Shown in pieces: positions 34,673 to 45,217 of a stretch of DNA of 55,552 nt. The stretch lies in the NCBI GenBank assembly GCA_032718475.1, contig JAUCBJ010008888.1, positions 1 through 55,552 of the forward strand, given 5' to 3'. The number at the start of each line of letters is the position of its first letter. Position 1 is the stretch's first letter. This DNA comes from Nemertoderma westbladi (taxonomy: Eukaryota > Xenacoelomorpha > Nemertodermatida > Nemertodermatidae). The notes under the pieces are model-generated. The model ran no database searches. It was not told the DNA's origin and saw only the letters and a list, made by a program, of their open reading frames with translations. Position numbers and translations under genes: made by a program.

Positions 34673-36100
34673 ACAGTACATACTGTATATGAAAATATAA
34701 AATTTTCTATTGATGTGCGCGATTTCTTTCCTTTTTTGTAATATGCTGATATGAGCTGCGCGAATTGTATGGATTATGATGACGTGCGCAACGAGATTTC
34801 AGGTGCGCGGTTTTCTCGGAGCACCAAAGCGTCGTACCTGGGCGCTATGCATAAATTAACATTAATGAAGTACTATAGTTTACATTATCATTATACATTA
34901 TGTTTCCACCTGCGCGCGGTGCGGTAATTAAAAAGCCAGGGGAAAAAAAATAATTTATTAGAGTATAGATAAAAAAATATATGAAAATAATTTTTAACTA
35001 ACTGGAACAATGATTTAGATTTCTTGCATCTGAGTTCATCAGGCTGTGAAAGCTGTGAAGGACCTCGAAAGCTCACGGACCGCTGGGATGAACTGAGATG
35101 GAATAGTGGGAGAGTGTAATCAGATCTGTCAACAGATCTGGTGAAATGGTAGTGGACAGTTTTGCGCTTTTGAAATAGATTGGAAAGTTCAGATGCAGTA
35201 TTTTTATTAAAAATATATTATTAAAGTTTGGTTAATTTTTCACCAAACTTTTTTGAAGTATTTTAACATATGGTGAAAATCACAGAAGCCGCTCAAAACC
35301 GAAGCTCCCCGCACAAAAAATAGAGCAAGTTCTAAAAGGGCAGTATGGTGTATCATATACAATAATGTGTTCTATTTTTAAAAAGTGGTCGCTCGTCGCT
35401 CGCCACTGCCGCTCCCCTTTGCCGCTCCTGTGGTGTATCATGGCATTTGGTGCAAAATATTCCCCCCGTTCTGTAATAGCAATTTCAGAATATAATCGGC
35501 CGATGGCGTAAAAATAACCTGTAGCCGTGCCGTATACCAGTCCACCGATCTTTCTGAAATGTAATTACTTTGATTACCAAAAATGCAATTTTTGTTTTCA
35601 AAATAATATCCAATAGTTTCCAGAGTAATTTAGCACGCCCATTGTTCCATCAATTACCGTATATTATCCATTATTTATTTATATTATCCATTATTTATTT
35701 TGCAAATATGGGCCTACTGAGCCATTAAACGGACATGATAAAAATTAATTTTTTTAACACATTTAGAAGTTTTACTGTATTTCTTAAATCTATGTCCCTA
35801 CATATGACCGCATATGATATACATTTTGTTTTTTGTTTTTGTTAGAAAAGACCACTACTATAACCTGATAGATTCTTGTTACCCCCAATAGTTTTGAAAA
35901 CAGTGTTCGGTATCTGAATTAAATTCCTAACGTTTGTAAAAAAAAACCGAGCTGCAAATTAGACATTATTTGCTACGCTATGCAGTATCTGTAATGTGAC
36001 ATTTTCTACTCTCAAGATATAATGTACTGCATAACAAAAACAAACCAGGTTAAATTCTAGCGGCGTTACATTATTTTGGAATAAAGTTTATTAGGTCAAT
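34673..36100. other. Intergenic DNA, nothing recognised
   Basis: AT-rich sequence between the satellite and the foldback element. Several GTGCGCG-type words occur at 34710-34815. I see no gene, RNA or mobile-element coding sequence. Confidence 0.6.
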
Positions 36101-36111
36101 CTGGTTGGGTG

Positions 36112-36502
36112 TAATCTTCGCCTGCGTACAACCTTCGCCCGCGTCCAATCTTCGCCCACGAACATCCTTCGCCCGCGGGAAACCTTCGCCCGCAAGGCAA
36201 TATTCACCCGCGAGCAACCTTCGCCCAATAAGATTTGTGTTAGTAACCATTTTAGTAACAAATTGAGGGAAAGGAGCAGGTTAGAGAGACTTCTCTTTCT
36301 AACCAAAACAATAAATGATTGTGTTACTAATTAAAGGAATGGAGCAGGTTACAGAGACGACATTTTCTAATAAAAAAATAATTGTTTATTTGGCAAAGAT
36401 TGCTTGCGGGCGAAGGTTTCCGCCGGGCGATAGTTGCTAATTTTGAGGGCGAAGATTGCTCCGGGCGAAGATTGGACTCGGGCGAAGTTTGCGTACACGT
36501 AC
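36112..36502. mobile_element. Foldback (MITE-like) element with minisatellite core
   Basis: The left arm (about 36112-36230) is a run of CTTCGCCCGCG-type repeats of about 15-17 bp. The right arm (about 36402-36502) is its imperfect inverted complement (GGGCGAAGATTG-type repeats). The core (about 36250-36395) holds about two copies of a 68-bp unit related, in reverse complement, to the minisatellite at 48452-49060 (GGAGCAGGTTACAGAG...). There is no coding sequence. Inverted arms around a tandem-repeat core are known from non-autonomous elements of marine invertebrates. Confidence 0.7.
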
Positions 36503-36616
36503 CGTCAATCACTTTTAAACACGCTGCCAAAAACTATTATTTCGATTTTAGTGACTATATTAATGGGGCCCTATATTAATAGCACGATTTAAATCAATTG
36601 TAAATATCCTAATGTC

Positions 36617-36622
36617 TTTATT
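36617..36622 (-). terminator. Polyadenylation signal AATAAA of the CAP gene
   Basis: AATAAA on the minus strand lies 27 bp after the stop codon at 36649, in an AT-rich 3' region. The short 3' UTR is plausible. Confidence 0.5.
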
Positions 36623-36648
36623 ATTAATTAATTAATTATTGCTTTTCA

Positions 36649-37236
36649 TTATACAGTTAACGTTGATTTCCTATTCACAATGTTTTTCTGAGTCCATCTC
36701 CGAACCAAATGAGGGTTGGGTGGCAGCACATTGTCTGAGTAATCGCCGTCCTCGATGGCTGGCGGCCAATAGTGGCAGACAACTGCCGCTGTTTCACCGT
36801 CGCTACTGAGACAACATCCGACACCCAGCAGGGTCGTGGACTTCCACACGATCTGTGTGAAATGACCCGCATTGAATCCGCCTATGTGGTAGTCGTAGTT
36901 GACGCTATCCTTGTACCACTTGTCCACCGGTACGGAACCGTGGCTGACCAGTCGAGGACTCCCCCAGATTATGTTCTCACCGACCTTGGAGTTACTGTTT
37001 TCAAAGATATTATTTTGGATTTGATGTTCGGCCCACGTTTGGGCGCTGTTCGTTAGATTTTGCGATAGAGACACGCTGGGAACGCAGTGACGTCGGCGGT
37101 AGCAGTTGTGCGCCGTCAAGCATTCCTTTCTGAATTGAGTTAAATCGTGTTCGCGGATCACAATTCCATTTCTCAATGGCGGTAGGTTAAACTGCTGGCC
37201 CTCGGGCGCCTGAATGGCACTAGCCGAGCATCCCAT
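36649..37236 (-). CDS. GLIPR2/GAPR-1-like CAP-domain protein
   Basis: This is a single-exon gene for 195 residues from ATG 37236. The N-terminus MGCSAS fits an N-myristoylation signal (Gly2, Ser at +6), as in GAPR-1 (GLIPR2), which is anchored to Golgi and endosome membranes; there is no signal peptide. The CAP (SCP/PR-1) domain covers about 35-165. Visible features are TAHNCYR (H43), VGENIIW (E87), VDKWYKD, the CAP1 signature GHFTQIVWKST (H125), and a CAP2-like VVCHYWPPAIEDGDY. These match the usual His/Glu site positions. The domain is complete and unbroken, about 40 residues longer than human GAPR-1, with extensions at both ends. Lack of introns could mean a retrocopy or simply an intron-poor genome. 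The assignment to CAP is firm; orthology to GLIPR2 is likely but untested. Confidence 0.88.
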   Translation of the reverse strand: MGCSASAIQAPEGQQFNLPPLRNGIVIREHDLTQFRKECLTAHNCYRRRHCVPSVSLSQNLTNSAQTWAEHQIQNNIFENSNSKVGENIIWGSPRLVSHGSVPVDKWYKDSVNYDYHIGGFNAGHFTQIVWKSTTLLGVGCCLSSDGETAAVVCHYWPPAIEDGDYSDNVLPPNPHLVRRWTQKNIVNRKSTLTV

Positions 37237-38945
37237 TTCGCACAGATATAACCATCATTCCAGTTTAATTATTATAACTATTTAATATCCTATGTCAAAG
37301 CTTGTAAGCTTACACTTATATAGAATTGTATACAGTGCGATATAAATTTTAAAATCAGACCTACAGTAGTATACTGTAATAGTGTAAACTGCAATCATAT
37401 TTGGTTTGGCGCTTGTTTTTTACCTTACTTTTCCCACGATGTATGATAATGATAAATATTTATATTTAAGTATCTTATAATATCACTATTAGTAAAATAT
37501 AAAACTTTACAATTTACTAATATTCAATTAACAGACAAACAAAACATATGAAGAATACCCGTGGTGCTTTGTTGCACAGCTGAGTGCAAATTGATATTTC
37601 ATTAGGCCTATGAAGCCATCTGCAGTGATCATTTAATCTATTATGCGAATTTAAACCATTTTGTAAACGATTTTGTCATTAAATTACTATTACAATTACA
37701 CCTTAATGCCGGAATTTTTTGTTTATTATGAACAAGAATTCGGTATTATACAATTTTTTTTGGTAATTCTTAGTTTTTCTTTAATAATAATCATATACTA
37801 GAAGCGCCACAAAAAGGGGAGCTATACTGTAATGGGCTATGAGGCCGAGGAATATAATAAAGCGAACACAAGCGTCGTATAAAGTTTCCAATAATATTTG
37901 TAATATAATAGCAATAATTGTGTAGTTCTGCTCACTGAATCCTATAATTAAATGCAAACGTTATAATTTATTTGCTCATTAATTCCATAATGAATGAAAA
38001 TTAAAAATGACTTGGAATACCGTATAGAAACTGTGGTGTTACTATAGAAACTGGTGTTCTTACAGGCAATCTGCGACTGAAAACAAAAGAGGATTAATAC
38101 GCGAGCATGGTAGGCCTGGCCTACATTATGGTTTGGCAACGTTAGTTGTTTGTGACTGGATTAGTATTAGTAAATATATTAAATAATTGTGTAGTTATTG
38201 TATTATTGTGCACTATAACGGGCCCGGACAATATTAATTAATTACCATAGCTATAATGGGGATGGAATACAATCTTCGTCCTGCCAAATATCAATATTCT
38301 GAAACAAACGCTCTTTAAAGAAAAGAAAAAAGTTCTCCTTAAAAAAAGTATTAAACCAGTAGAGCGTTTTCCTGCAATATTACTGCAGATGTGCGTGCAG
38401 CTAGTTATGTAGTTATATACAGTTATATACAGACCGGTAATGTAAAGTCATTTGTTTTATCAAAGTATTATTGGTTACAAAAGTCGATTTAAATGTGAAA
38501 AATCATATCATTGTTTAAAACATTTCTGCTCGCTACGCTCGCTTTTTCTCCCTTGTTATGTGCATTCACTTATATATTATCAATATTCCTATTAATTCGG
38601 AACTATATTAACATCCACAATTTCCTTTCAAATTATAATGCCTCCATAATGCTTTGCGTTTTAAACGTAATTTTTAAAGTGTATTCATTTACACCTTCAT
38701 GGTTTATCGCACTCCTTGACCGAAACATAAATGCGCCACTGTTCAATTATCACGAATAACAGTAGGCCTAACTAACAATAAAATAAACAGATAAATATGA
38801 AATATAAAGTGATAGAAATTGCACTAAGATATATAAATGTTTTGAGTAACTTTGTATTCTTGGTGGGCTCTACGCGACACCGCACTATGTCCACAAATTA
38901 TACAATTTTTGAAATATTATTTGTAATATTATACTGTAACTATTT
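37237..38945. other. Intergenic DNA upstream of the CAP gene, nothing recognised
   Basis: AT-rich; it presumably contains the promoter of the minus-strand CAP gene, but I see no clear TATA or initiator arrangement. A TAGGCCTA-type palindrome is present. No gene is seen. Confidence 0.5.
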
Positions 38946-38946
38946 A

Positions 38947-39083
38947 CATACTTGTGAGTAAAGTAGCACTTTACAGTGTGATGATCCGAATGCTTTGTTA
39001 CACGAACAAATGTTAGTGAGTGAGTGAAAATAAAGCCACGAGGATCAGAACACTGTAAAGTACTTTGCTACAGTACAAGTATG
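38947..39083. mobile_element. Short foldback element, about 40-bp imperfect arms
   Basis: The left arm (38947-38987, ATACTTGTGAGTAAAGTAGC...) and right arm (39042-39083) are inverted complements with a few mismatches, sharing CTTTACAGTGT/ACACTGTAAAG. The loop is about 54 bp. There are no coding sequences. It looks like a small MITE or a relic of a larger one. Confidence 0.55.
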
Positions 39084-39095
39084 TTATGTATGTAG

Positions 39096-39548
39096 TTTTA
39101 TTCCAAAATTGTAACATTACGAAATGATTGTATATATATTATAAGTGATAGAAACTGCACAAATTAAATTAGTTGCTGTATAAATAAATGTAAAAATGAC
39201 ATAAATTATGTTATAAATAAGTTAGCTTATATTTATGGTGGCGTTTGGAGCCATGTTAATAGTTTATAGCTACTTGTTATTAATAGCTATACCCCACCTA
39301 CCGGTAGGTGATGCAGTAGGCCTAACTGGCTGTCAGGCAAATACCACCTATTGTTTACGTGGTAACCAATGACGGCGTGTTGTAATGTCCGCTAAAGGGA
39401 CATTACTTAACTGAATAACACCAATACGTACAATACTAAATGTACAGGCCAAACAATGCTGTAAAGTCCTCAAAAGTTGTAAAGTGCTAAATAACAACTC
39501 GCTGTTAATACTAGCGGCGTTGAGTAATGTTACAATTTTGGAATAAAA
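39096..39548. mobile_element. MITE-like element with perfect 25-bp terminal inverted repeats
   Basis: Positions 39096-39120 and 39524-39548 are perfect inverted complements over 25 bp (left arm begins TTTTATTCCAAAATTGTAAC). They enclose 403 bp of non-coding DNA. A diverged relative of the right end, with CTAGCGGCGTT followed by ATTTTGGAATAAA, occurs at 36058-36085, so the sequence is dispersed. There is no transposase. Confidence 0.65.
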
Positions 39549-39824
39549 ATATTATATTCTTTCCAGACACTATCTGAAGAGTAATTCCTTTATAGGATTT
39601 GTTCTTGGCTCTAGTGATCATTGTATTGTTGTAGCTAAGGTATTAGTCTCCGCGCTAGAAGAACTTAAAGAAGAACTTAAGGGCAGCCTTAAATAGGCTT
39701 TCCAGGATTTGGAAGTCACCGAGAATTAATCGGAAACTAAAGGTCCGATTATTTAGAACAGCAGTAGTTCCAGTACTCCTCTATGGGAGTCCATGCTGGG
39801 CTCTAACTGCTGAGGACACCAAAT

Positions 39825-39829
39825 GTCTG
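39825..39829. other. Target-site duplication GTCTG, left copy
   Basis: GTCTG immediately precedes the LTR start TGTAAAAGC and is repeated at 41020-41024 after the LTR end. Confidence 0.85.
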
Positions 39830-41019
39830 TGTAAAAGCTTTTGCGGAATTGGCTTGTTATTTTCCCCGCAAAGTACTCTGTAGTTGGTTTGACGGGCATA
39901 AAAGGCCGTTTCATTACTGTACTGGTGTTTTAGTGGACATAAAAAGCCATTTCTTCTGTATGTGTACTTTAGCGGACATAACTAGCAATTTTATGTCGCA
40001 ATACGCTAAAATCCTCTTGACACAGTGTAGTTACTATGACGACGGCTAACAGCTGATCTGTACACGTGTAGCTTTTCCTTTGTCTCTTTGTTCGGACAAC
40101 CAATCACAGCGATTCTCCTGTTATTTGTACAGAAACCTCCGGGAAATCGCGCAATGCATTACTGTTTATGTTTACCCTTTTTCCTGAGGCCAGAAGACCG
40201 GCTTTGGAATCTCTGTGTTTTCAGGCTTTAGCCCAACATTAGTAGGCTTGATCATCGAAACGTATATCTGTTATCATATCATACCATTACAAGCCAAACC
40301 ATATCACTACATAATTATCATATTGTCAACTACAAACACCGCATTTTTACTGCTATTTACTGTCGGTCATTAATTATATCAGTTGATGGAATATTATTAT
40401 ATTGGATAATATCGATAAATTAATTATAAATCCCTCAATCTTCTTGATATACTGAAGGCAAGAGAGACCGGTTACATATAACAATTGCGACTTACATTAA
40501 AGTGGTTTTGGAGTGAATCTAATGCTATTTCATAGGCACTACATGAGTCGGTTACTGTTCTCTTTATATGTAACTAAAATTACTGAAGGTCGGCAGATCA
40601 TTGTGCAGTATTGTGCGGTAGTGTGCATGATTGTGATTGATAACAAAGCATCTCCTAAAGAATGCACTTTATACGTGAATCCATAGCCATCCCGTTGTGT
40701 CTAGTGTAAGACATAACTCTGTTTATATATTTAGAGCGCCACGTCCTAAAGGAACTGTTAATATTTCCCGAAAGTGAATAATATTGGTCAGAAATTATAT
40801 CTTAACGATCAGTCGAATAATACAGTAGGCCTACACCGCAATAAGCTCAAGCTTCCGAATCCAGTCTCCCGGGTATATCCAGCGGGTGAATGGTCGCGCA
40901 TAGACTGGCTTCGGCTAATGTAGTGTAACAAATACTCGTCATAGGCTAAAGTCGATTTATAATCTAGAAGACATCTAAATTTGGCAGGTTAAACTGCTAA
41001 AGGTCTGAAAGCGCGAACA
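39830..41019 (+). repeat. Solo LTR of the BEL/Pao family (LTR C, 1190 bp)
   Basis: It starts TGTAAAAGCTTTTGC and ends AAAGCGCGAACA, matching LTRs A and B along its length, with no internal element sequence. A perfect 5-bp target duplication GTCTG flanks it. It interrupts a LINE RT frame. The U3-like part has about 2.5 copies of a 39-40-bp repeat with GGCATAAAA/GGACATAAAA (about 39895-39985). Solo LTRs arise by recombination between the two LTRs of a full element. Confidence 0.9.
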
Positions 41020-41024
41020 GTCTG
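41020..41024. other. Target-site duplication GTCTG, right copy
   Basis: This is the right-hand copy of the duplication flanking the solo LTR. It fits BEL/Pao integration, which makes duplications of about 4-6 bp. Confidence 0.85.
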
Positions 41025-41130
41025 GATGGCACATTCACAAGAATGCTACGCCGGGTTTATTGTGTCAAGTACAATGGAGATGGAAACGGAAGGGAGGTGT
41101 CAAGGAAACTGATCGATAAAATAGGATTAT

Positions 41131-41485
41131 ATTGAATCGCATCAGGGATCTGGATCCCATTGAGAGATTGTCACGTGGAAATCAGAATGGTTTCCGTAAC
41201 GGTCGCGTGACCATGGAGCCCATTTTGGCACTTAGAAGGATAATTGAAGAGTTATTAAATGTGTAACCTTAGTTGACTTCTTCAAGGCCTCGCTCACGTA
41301 TGTTCAGCATACTTTCATTATATGGGATTTCTGATGAAATTATTGCAGCAATCAGATCAGTAGGCCTATACGATGGTTCGATGACATTTGTATCTACTGT
41401 TGATGCTGGTGACTAAGATCCGTTCAACGTATTATTGGGAGTCCACCCCACCAGGGTTACACACTTGCACCTTTCTTATTCATAA
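41131..41485 (+). mobile_element. LINE RT N-terminal fragment, degenerate
   Basis: The plus strand reads like the front of a non-LTR RT: NRIRDLDPIERLS, then QNGFRNGRVTMEPILALRRI, a shifted TLVDFFKAS-like motif and SLYGISDEIIAAIRS, followed by degenerate sequence up to about 41485. Frameshifts and stops are present. It follows a C-terminal RT piece, so the two pieces are out of normal order and probably come from two LINE insertions or a rearrangement. Confidence 0.65.
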
Positions 41486-41677
41486 TTGTGGTTTACGTAC
41501 AGTACAGTAGTTTTATTAAGAATTCTTGCATTATAATTCTAGAATCAAATGTATTGTATTTTAGAATAATGTGCGAGAATCACATCGCGCAACGAGAACG
41601 ACATGTGCATTTGAATTGACAAGAACGGCGCCCCATTCTAAAACAATGTAACCCATGATACAATTACAGTATATACG

Positions 41678-42229
41678 CGGTATGCATATTTCCAATTGGG
41701 GTATCGTTTCAGCCTATAAAATTATTTCATGGCTTCTAATTGGCTGCTTCTTAACACGCTCCTATAGCCAAAATGTGTGTCGGTTCGGCCTAATTTCCAG
41801 CAGTGTCGGTTGGGGAAAACCACTAACTAATCGACATAATCAAATAATGAATTAACAATGACATTTGCGCTAGGCTAGTTGTCTGTTTTCCGTAATGACT
41901 AATCCCATCACATGCCTATTTTATAACCGGGTAGTGTACAAATTTAGGAATCGCGTAATTTTTATTGAAATTAATATCTCACATCTCTCCAAACCACCTA
42001 TAAACCTATAATAAATGTATAAAACTTATGGGCCGACTTGTAAACGATGATGGAGAATCTGATTCAGGCATTAATTGTTAAATTAAATTCTATGTTACTC
42101 ATTCATTGTTTTTCATATGGGAGAGTGTTAGCCAATGAGGTGAGCTTATTTAAGGAACACCCGATTAGAAGCCGAGAAATACTTCCAAAGGCTGAAACGA
42201 CACCCCAATTGGAAATATGCACGCGGGTG
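41678..42229. mobile_element. Foldback element with arms of about 80-100 bp
   Basis: The left arm (about 41678-41770) and right arm (about 42150-42229) are inverted complements with mismatches, including an exact GCATATTTCCAATTGGGG block and GTTTCAGCCT. The interior has no gene. It ends about 345 bp upstream of the HACD start codon. Confidence 0.6.
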
Positions 42230-42573
42230 AGTGTTATTATCACATGAGAGTTACATGGTTCTGGTTCTGCATTAGTAAGCCTTCACAAAATTAATAATGC
42301 ATATACTGTACCTTCTACGCCCCTTGTTAACCCGTTTATAGTTTAAATCACCTTATTTAACAGATTAAGCTCGCAGTAAGCTGATAGGCCTACCCAATAT
42401 CGCAGTATCTCATTTTCGTCAAAGGTTTAAGCCTCAGGACGGAAGTACAGCTGACGTGTACGCCTACTGTATTTGCACTGCTGCGCTACCTACCGGTACT
42501 GGGTAGGGCCTAAAGGCGGAGTGCTGGTAATCTAGCTACAAATCATTGTTGACCGACCATCCACCATCAGACC

Positions 42574-43248
42574 ATGGCTTCAAGAACTAACAACCCCAAT
42601 CAAGACTTATCCAAGTTCTACTTGGTGGCTTACAACTACGGAATGTTTAGTGGCTGGCTGGTTATCCTAGCTAAGACGACGGCTCACCTTGCCACCCGCG
42701 GTACGGTCGCTGGTTTATGGCCGAACGTGGCTTCGTTCGTAACGATATTCCAAACGGGAGCGCTAATCGAAATCATCCACAGCGCCATAGGATTAACACG
42801 TTCGTCAGTCTCAGTAACAGCCACACAGGTTTTCTCTCGAGTGTTTATAGTCTGGGCTATCGTTCGAAATCTTCCTCCGGCCCAGACCCAGATAGGTCTA
42901 CCGTTGCTATTGGTAGCCTGGTCTGTTACCGAAGTAGTCCGGTACCTATACTACGCCGGACATGTACTGGACCGCGTCCCGTACATATTAACCTGGTTGA
43001 GATACACATTGTTTCTGGTCCTCTACCCTTTGGGGGTCGCTGGGGAGTTGCTCAGTGTCTGCTCCACTCTCGACTACATCGACGCTAATAGTATCTACAA
43101 GATCGATCTCCCTAATGTGGTCAATATATCTTTCAATTATCGCTACTTTATGTACTTTCTTATGTCGTTATATATTCCCCTGTTCCCACGGTTGTTTGGA
43201 CATATGTTAAAACAACGACGGAAAATGTTGTCCGGAAAACAGGACTAA
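42574..43248 (+). CDS. Very-long-chain (3R)-3-hydroxyacyl-CoA dehydratase (HACD/PHS1 family)
   Basis: This enzyme removes water from 3-hydroxyacyl-CoA in the third step of very-long-chain fatty acid elongation in the ER membrane. The 224-residue single-exon protein has a hydrophobic multi-span profile (segments near 20-36, 52-72, 83-99, 108-128, 140-160, 187-205). The HACD core is clear: WSVTEVVRYLYYA, then WLRYTLFLVLYPLGVAGE. The catalytic pair is Tyr151 and Glu158, at the same seven-residue spacing as the yeast PHS1 pair. The C-terminus is lysine/arginine-rich (LKQRRKMLSGKQD), as expected for an ER protein. The start has a good context (ACCATGG). Length is close to yeast PHS1 and the shorter animal HACD1/HACD2 forms, without the extra p23-like domain of HACD3. 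Which paralogue it is cannot be decided. No canonical AATAAA was seen close downstream. Confidence 0.92.
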   Translation: MASRTNNPNQDLSKFYLVAYNYGMFSGWLVILAKTTAHLATRGTVAGLWPNVASFVTIFQTGALIEIIHSAIGLTRSSVSVTATQVFSRVFIVWAIVRNLPPAQTQIGLPLLLVAWSVTEVVRYLYYAGHVLDRVPYILTWLRYTLFLVLYPLGVAGELLSVCSTLDYIDANSIYKIDLPNVVNISFNYRYFMYFLMSLYIPLFPRLFGHMLKQRRKMLSGKQD

Positions 43249-45217
43249 ATCTCGGAAAACACCTATTACTATATTCCAGTTATTATTCTATTCATGTTAA
43301 TACTGTAGTACGTAGTTCATATCTCGTACTACTGTATGTAATATACCATAAAATTCATAGTTTTAATTTTTATAAATAGTAGTGCAGAAGTTGGTTAATT
43401 TTCGCTCTCAATATATTATAGAAATGAGTTTGTTTGTGTTTGTTTATTCTGATGAAAAACTTGAATTTGCTCAATTGCTATTTTCATTATTATTTCAGGC
43501 ATTCAAGGTGCCTTCAGTAAGAACACGTTCGTGGTGCCTTCGCGCCACTCGAGAGCCTATATTAGAAAGTACATTATACTTATTCTCTATTAGATATACG
43601 AAAACTGTCTTTCCCAAAATATATATGTGGGAAGGCGATGCTATCAGATTGTGATAAACTAGTTGTAACAACAGAGATCCATTTCAGTTTGCCCTTACAC
43701 ACATTAACTTTCATTTGTAAACCTTCAAACTAGGGCTATTTAAGTTAAGTATGGCATTTTAGTTTTACAATACTCTTCTCATTTATTAACCTCGTTGCGC
43801 TCGTCCTGTTTTGTCTTAAAATAATTTCCCTAAACGGAGACTAACGGCCTTTATAACTCTGCAAAGTCTCGCAACTGTGAGAACAACTGTTGATTTATGG
43901 CAGATGGATACTCGTATCCACTGTAAACTTGTTGCGTTCGTTCGTTTTTTTACCAAACTTCCGATTATTTCTAAACTTTTGCCGGACTACGTACGTACCA
44001 AGTTTCGTTTAATTCATCAAGGAATAACCGAGTTATTAGCGATCAAAAATTTACGACGACGACGACGACAGACAACTCGTTAATAGCACCCACATGCTAA
44101 GGCTTCGCTCACTTCGTGGCTCGCCCCACAATGAGTGATCATTTCTTTTTAATTTTAATGAGTTCCACTTGTACCAAATTAAATCAGGCAGATATTTATT
44201 GTTGGAATTGAGCTAACCAGACGTCGTAAAGAAATTCTATACAATCATACTTTTTATTGGGGGGGGGGGGGATACTTTAGATATTAGATAGATAGATGAC
44301 AGTGTTTTATAAACATAAAGTTAGTTACTAACTACCAGAATTACCTAACCGTTGATTCACCCAGCTGATTTGGGATACTTGGATGGCTCACTGAACTGAG
44401 GTAATTTAATTATCAATTTTAACAATTATTTTACTTTCTAACAATATCCCACTCAAGGCATCCATGCAGCCGATATTTACTAGCTAACTTGGGGGTTTGT
44501 TTAGATTACAGTAAACACAATAGAGATATTCAGGTAAATAAAAAAATAAGTATTCTATGAAAATTCTAGTAAATTTTTCATGTTTATTTTTATTACTCCA
44601 CACCAGCCTTACAAAATTACTACACTTTAAATATTCTAGAACATTAGTTAGCTCTTGTGTCAAATTGTGGCTCTATAGCTGACCAATTTTTTTTTTAAGA
44701 ATTTACCTACGTCAAGTTTTTTAAACTAATAATAAATGATTGTATGAATAAGGAATTATTTACCCTCCGTTTCTTCTGAACGTTCATACATTACTCTGGA
44801 ACGTTTAGCTACAGGGCAACACTTGTCAATGTGGGTTGTGAGTCCATAAATTTAGTGTTTGTGAAATTCCTAAGATATTTCTTAATACAGGTTCCGGTCA
44901 GTTTCTTAACTTTCAATGTAGATTGTAATTTTTGAAGTCGGTCATGCTATTTTTCATTTTTTAAAATTTACTAAAATATAAAGTTGAGGTTAACTACGGT
45001 AAACACCTTAAAGACCATTTTATTTACTTAAAATTTTTCTACAATGACCTACTATAGATGCGACCCGCCAAGCTGCTGCAAAGCCCCTAAATTTAGTGGG
45101 CGAGTTGTTTCTCTTAGATAGAACCCCTGAAACAATATACCCCTCTTTCAGATGAGGGAAATAAAAATTTAATAGCTCCAGTAGTTTTCGAAACATGAGG
45201 AGTTCCAGGCACCCATG
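43249..45217. other. Intergenic DNA, nothing recognised
   Basis: AT-rich sequence with a homopolymer G run of about 12 (near 44259) followed by a short GATA microsatellite (about 44282-44297). A small open frame (43877-44083) ending in an Arg run has no recognisable domain and is probably chance. Confidence 0.55.

Larger units (their letters stand above)
39650..41130 (+). mobile_element. LINE RT C-terminal fragment split by the solo LTR
   Basis: Plus-strand remnants of a non-LTR RT tail are visible at about 39650-39829 (INRKLKVRLFRTAVV, then LLYGSPCWALTAED). The same reading frame resumes immediately after the solo LTR at 41025 (DGTFTRMLRRVY). It is the same kind of RT tail as in the element at 27219-28283. 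The pieces join in frame across the LTR insertion once one target duplication is removed, so the LTR entered this LINE copy. Confidence 0.75.

Noticed and set aside
43877-44083. 68-codon plus-strand open frame ending in Arg repeats
   Set aside because: The Arg run comes from a CGA microsatellite; there is no domain or other support.
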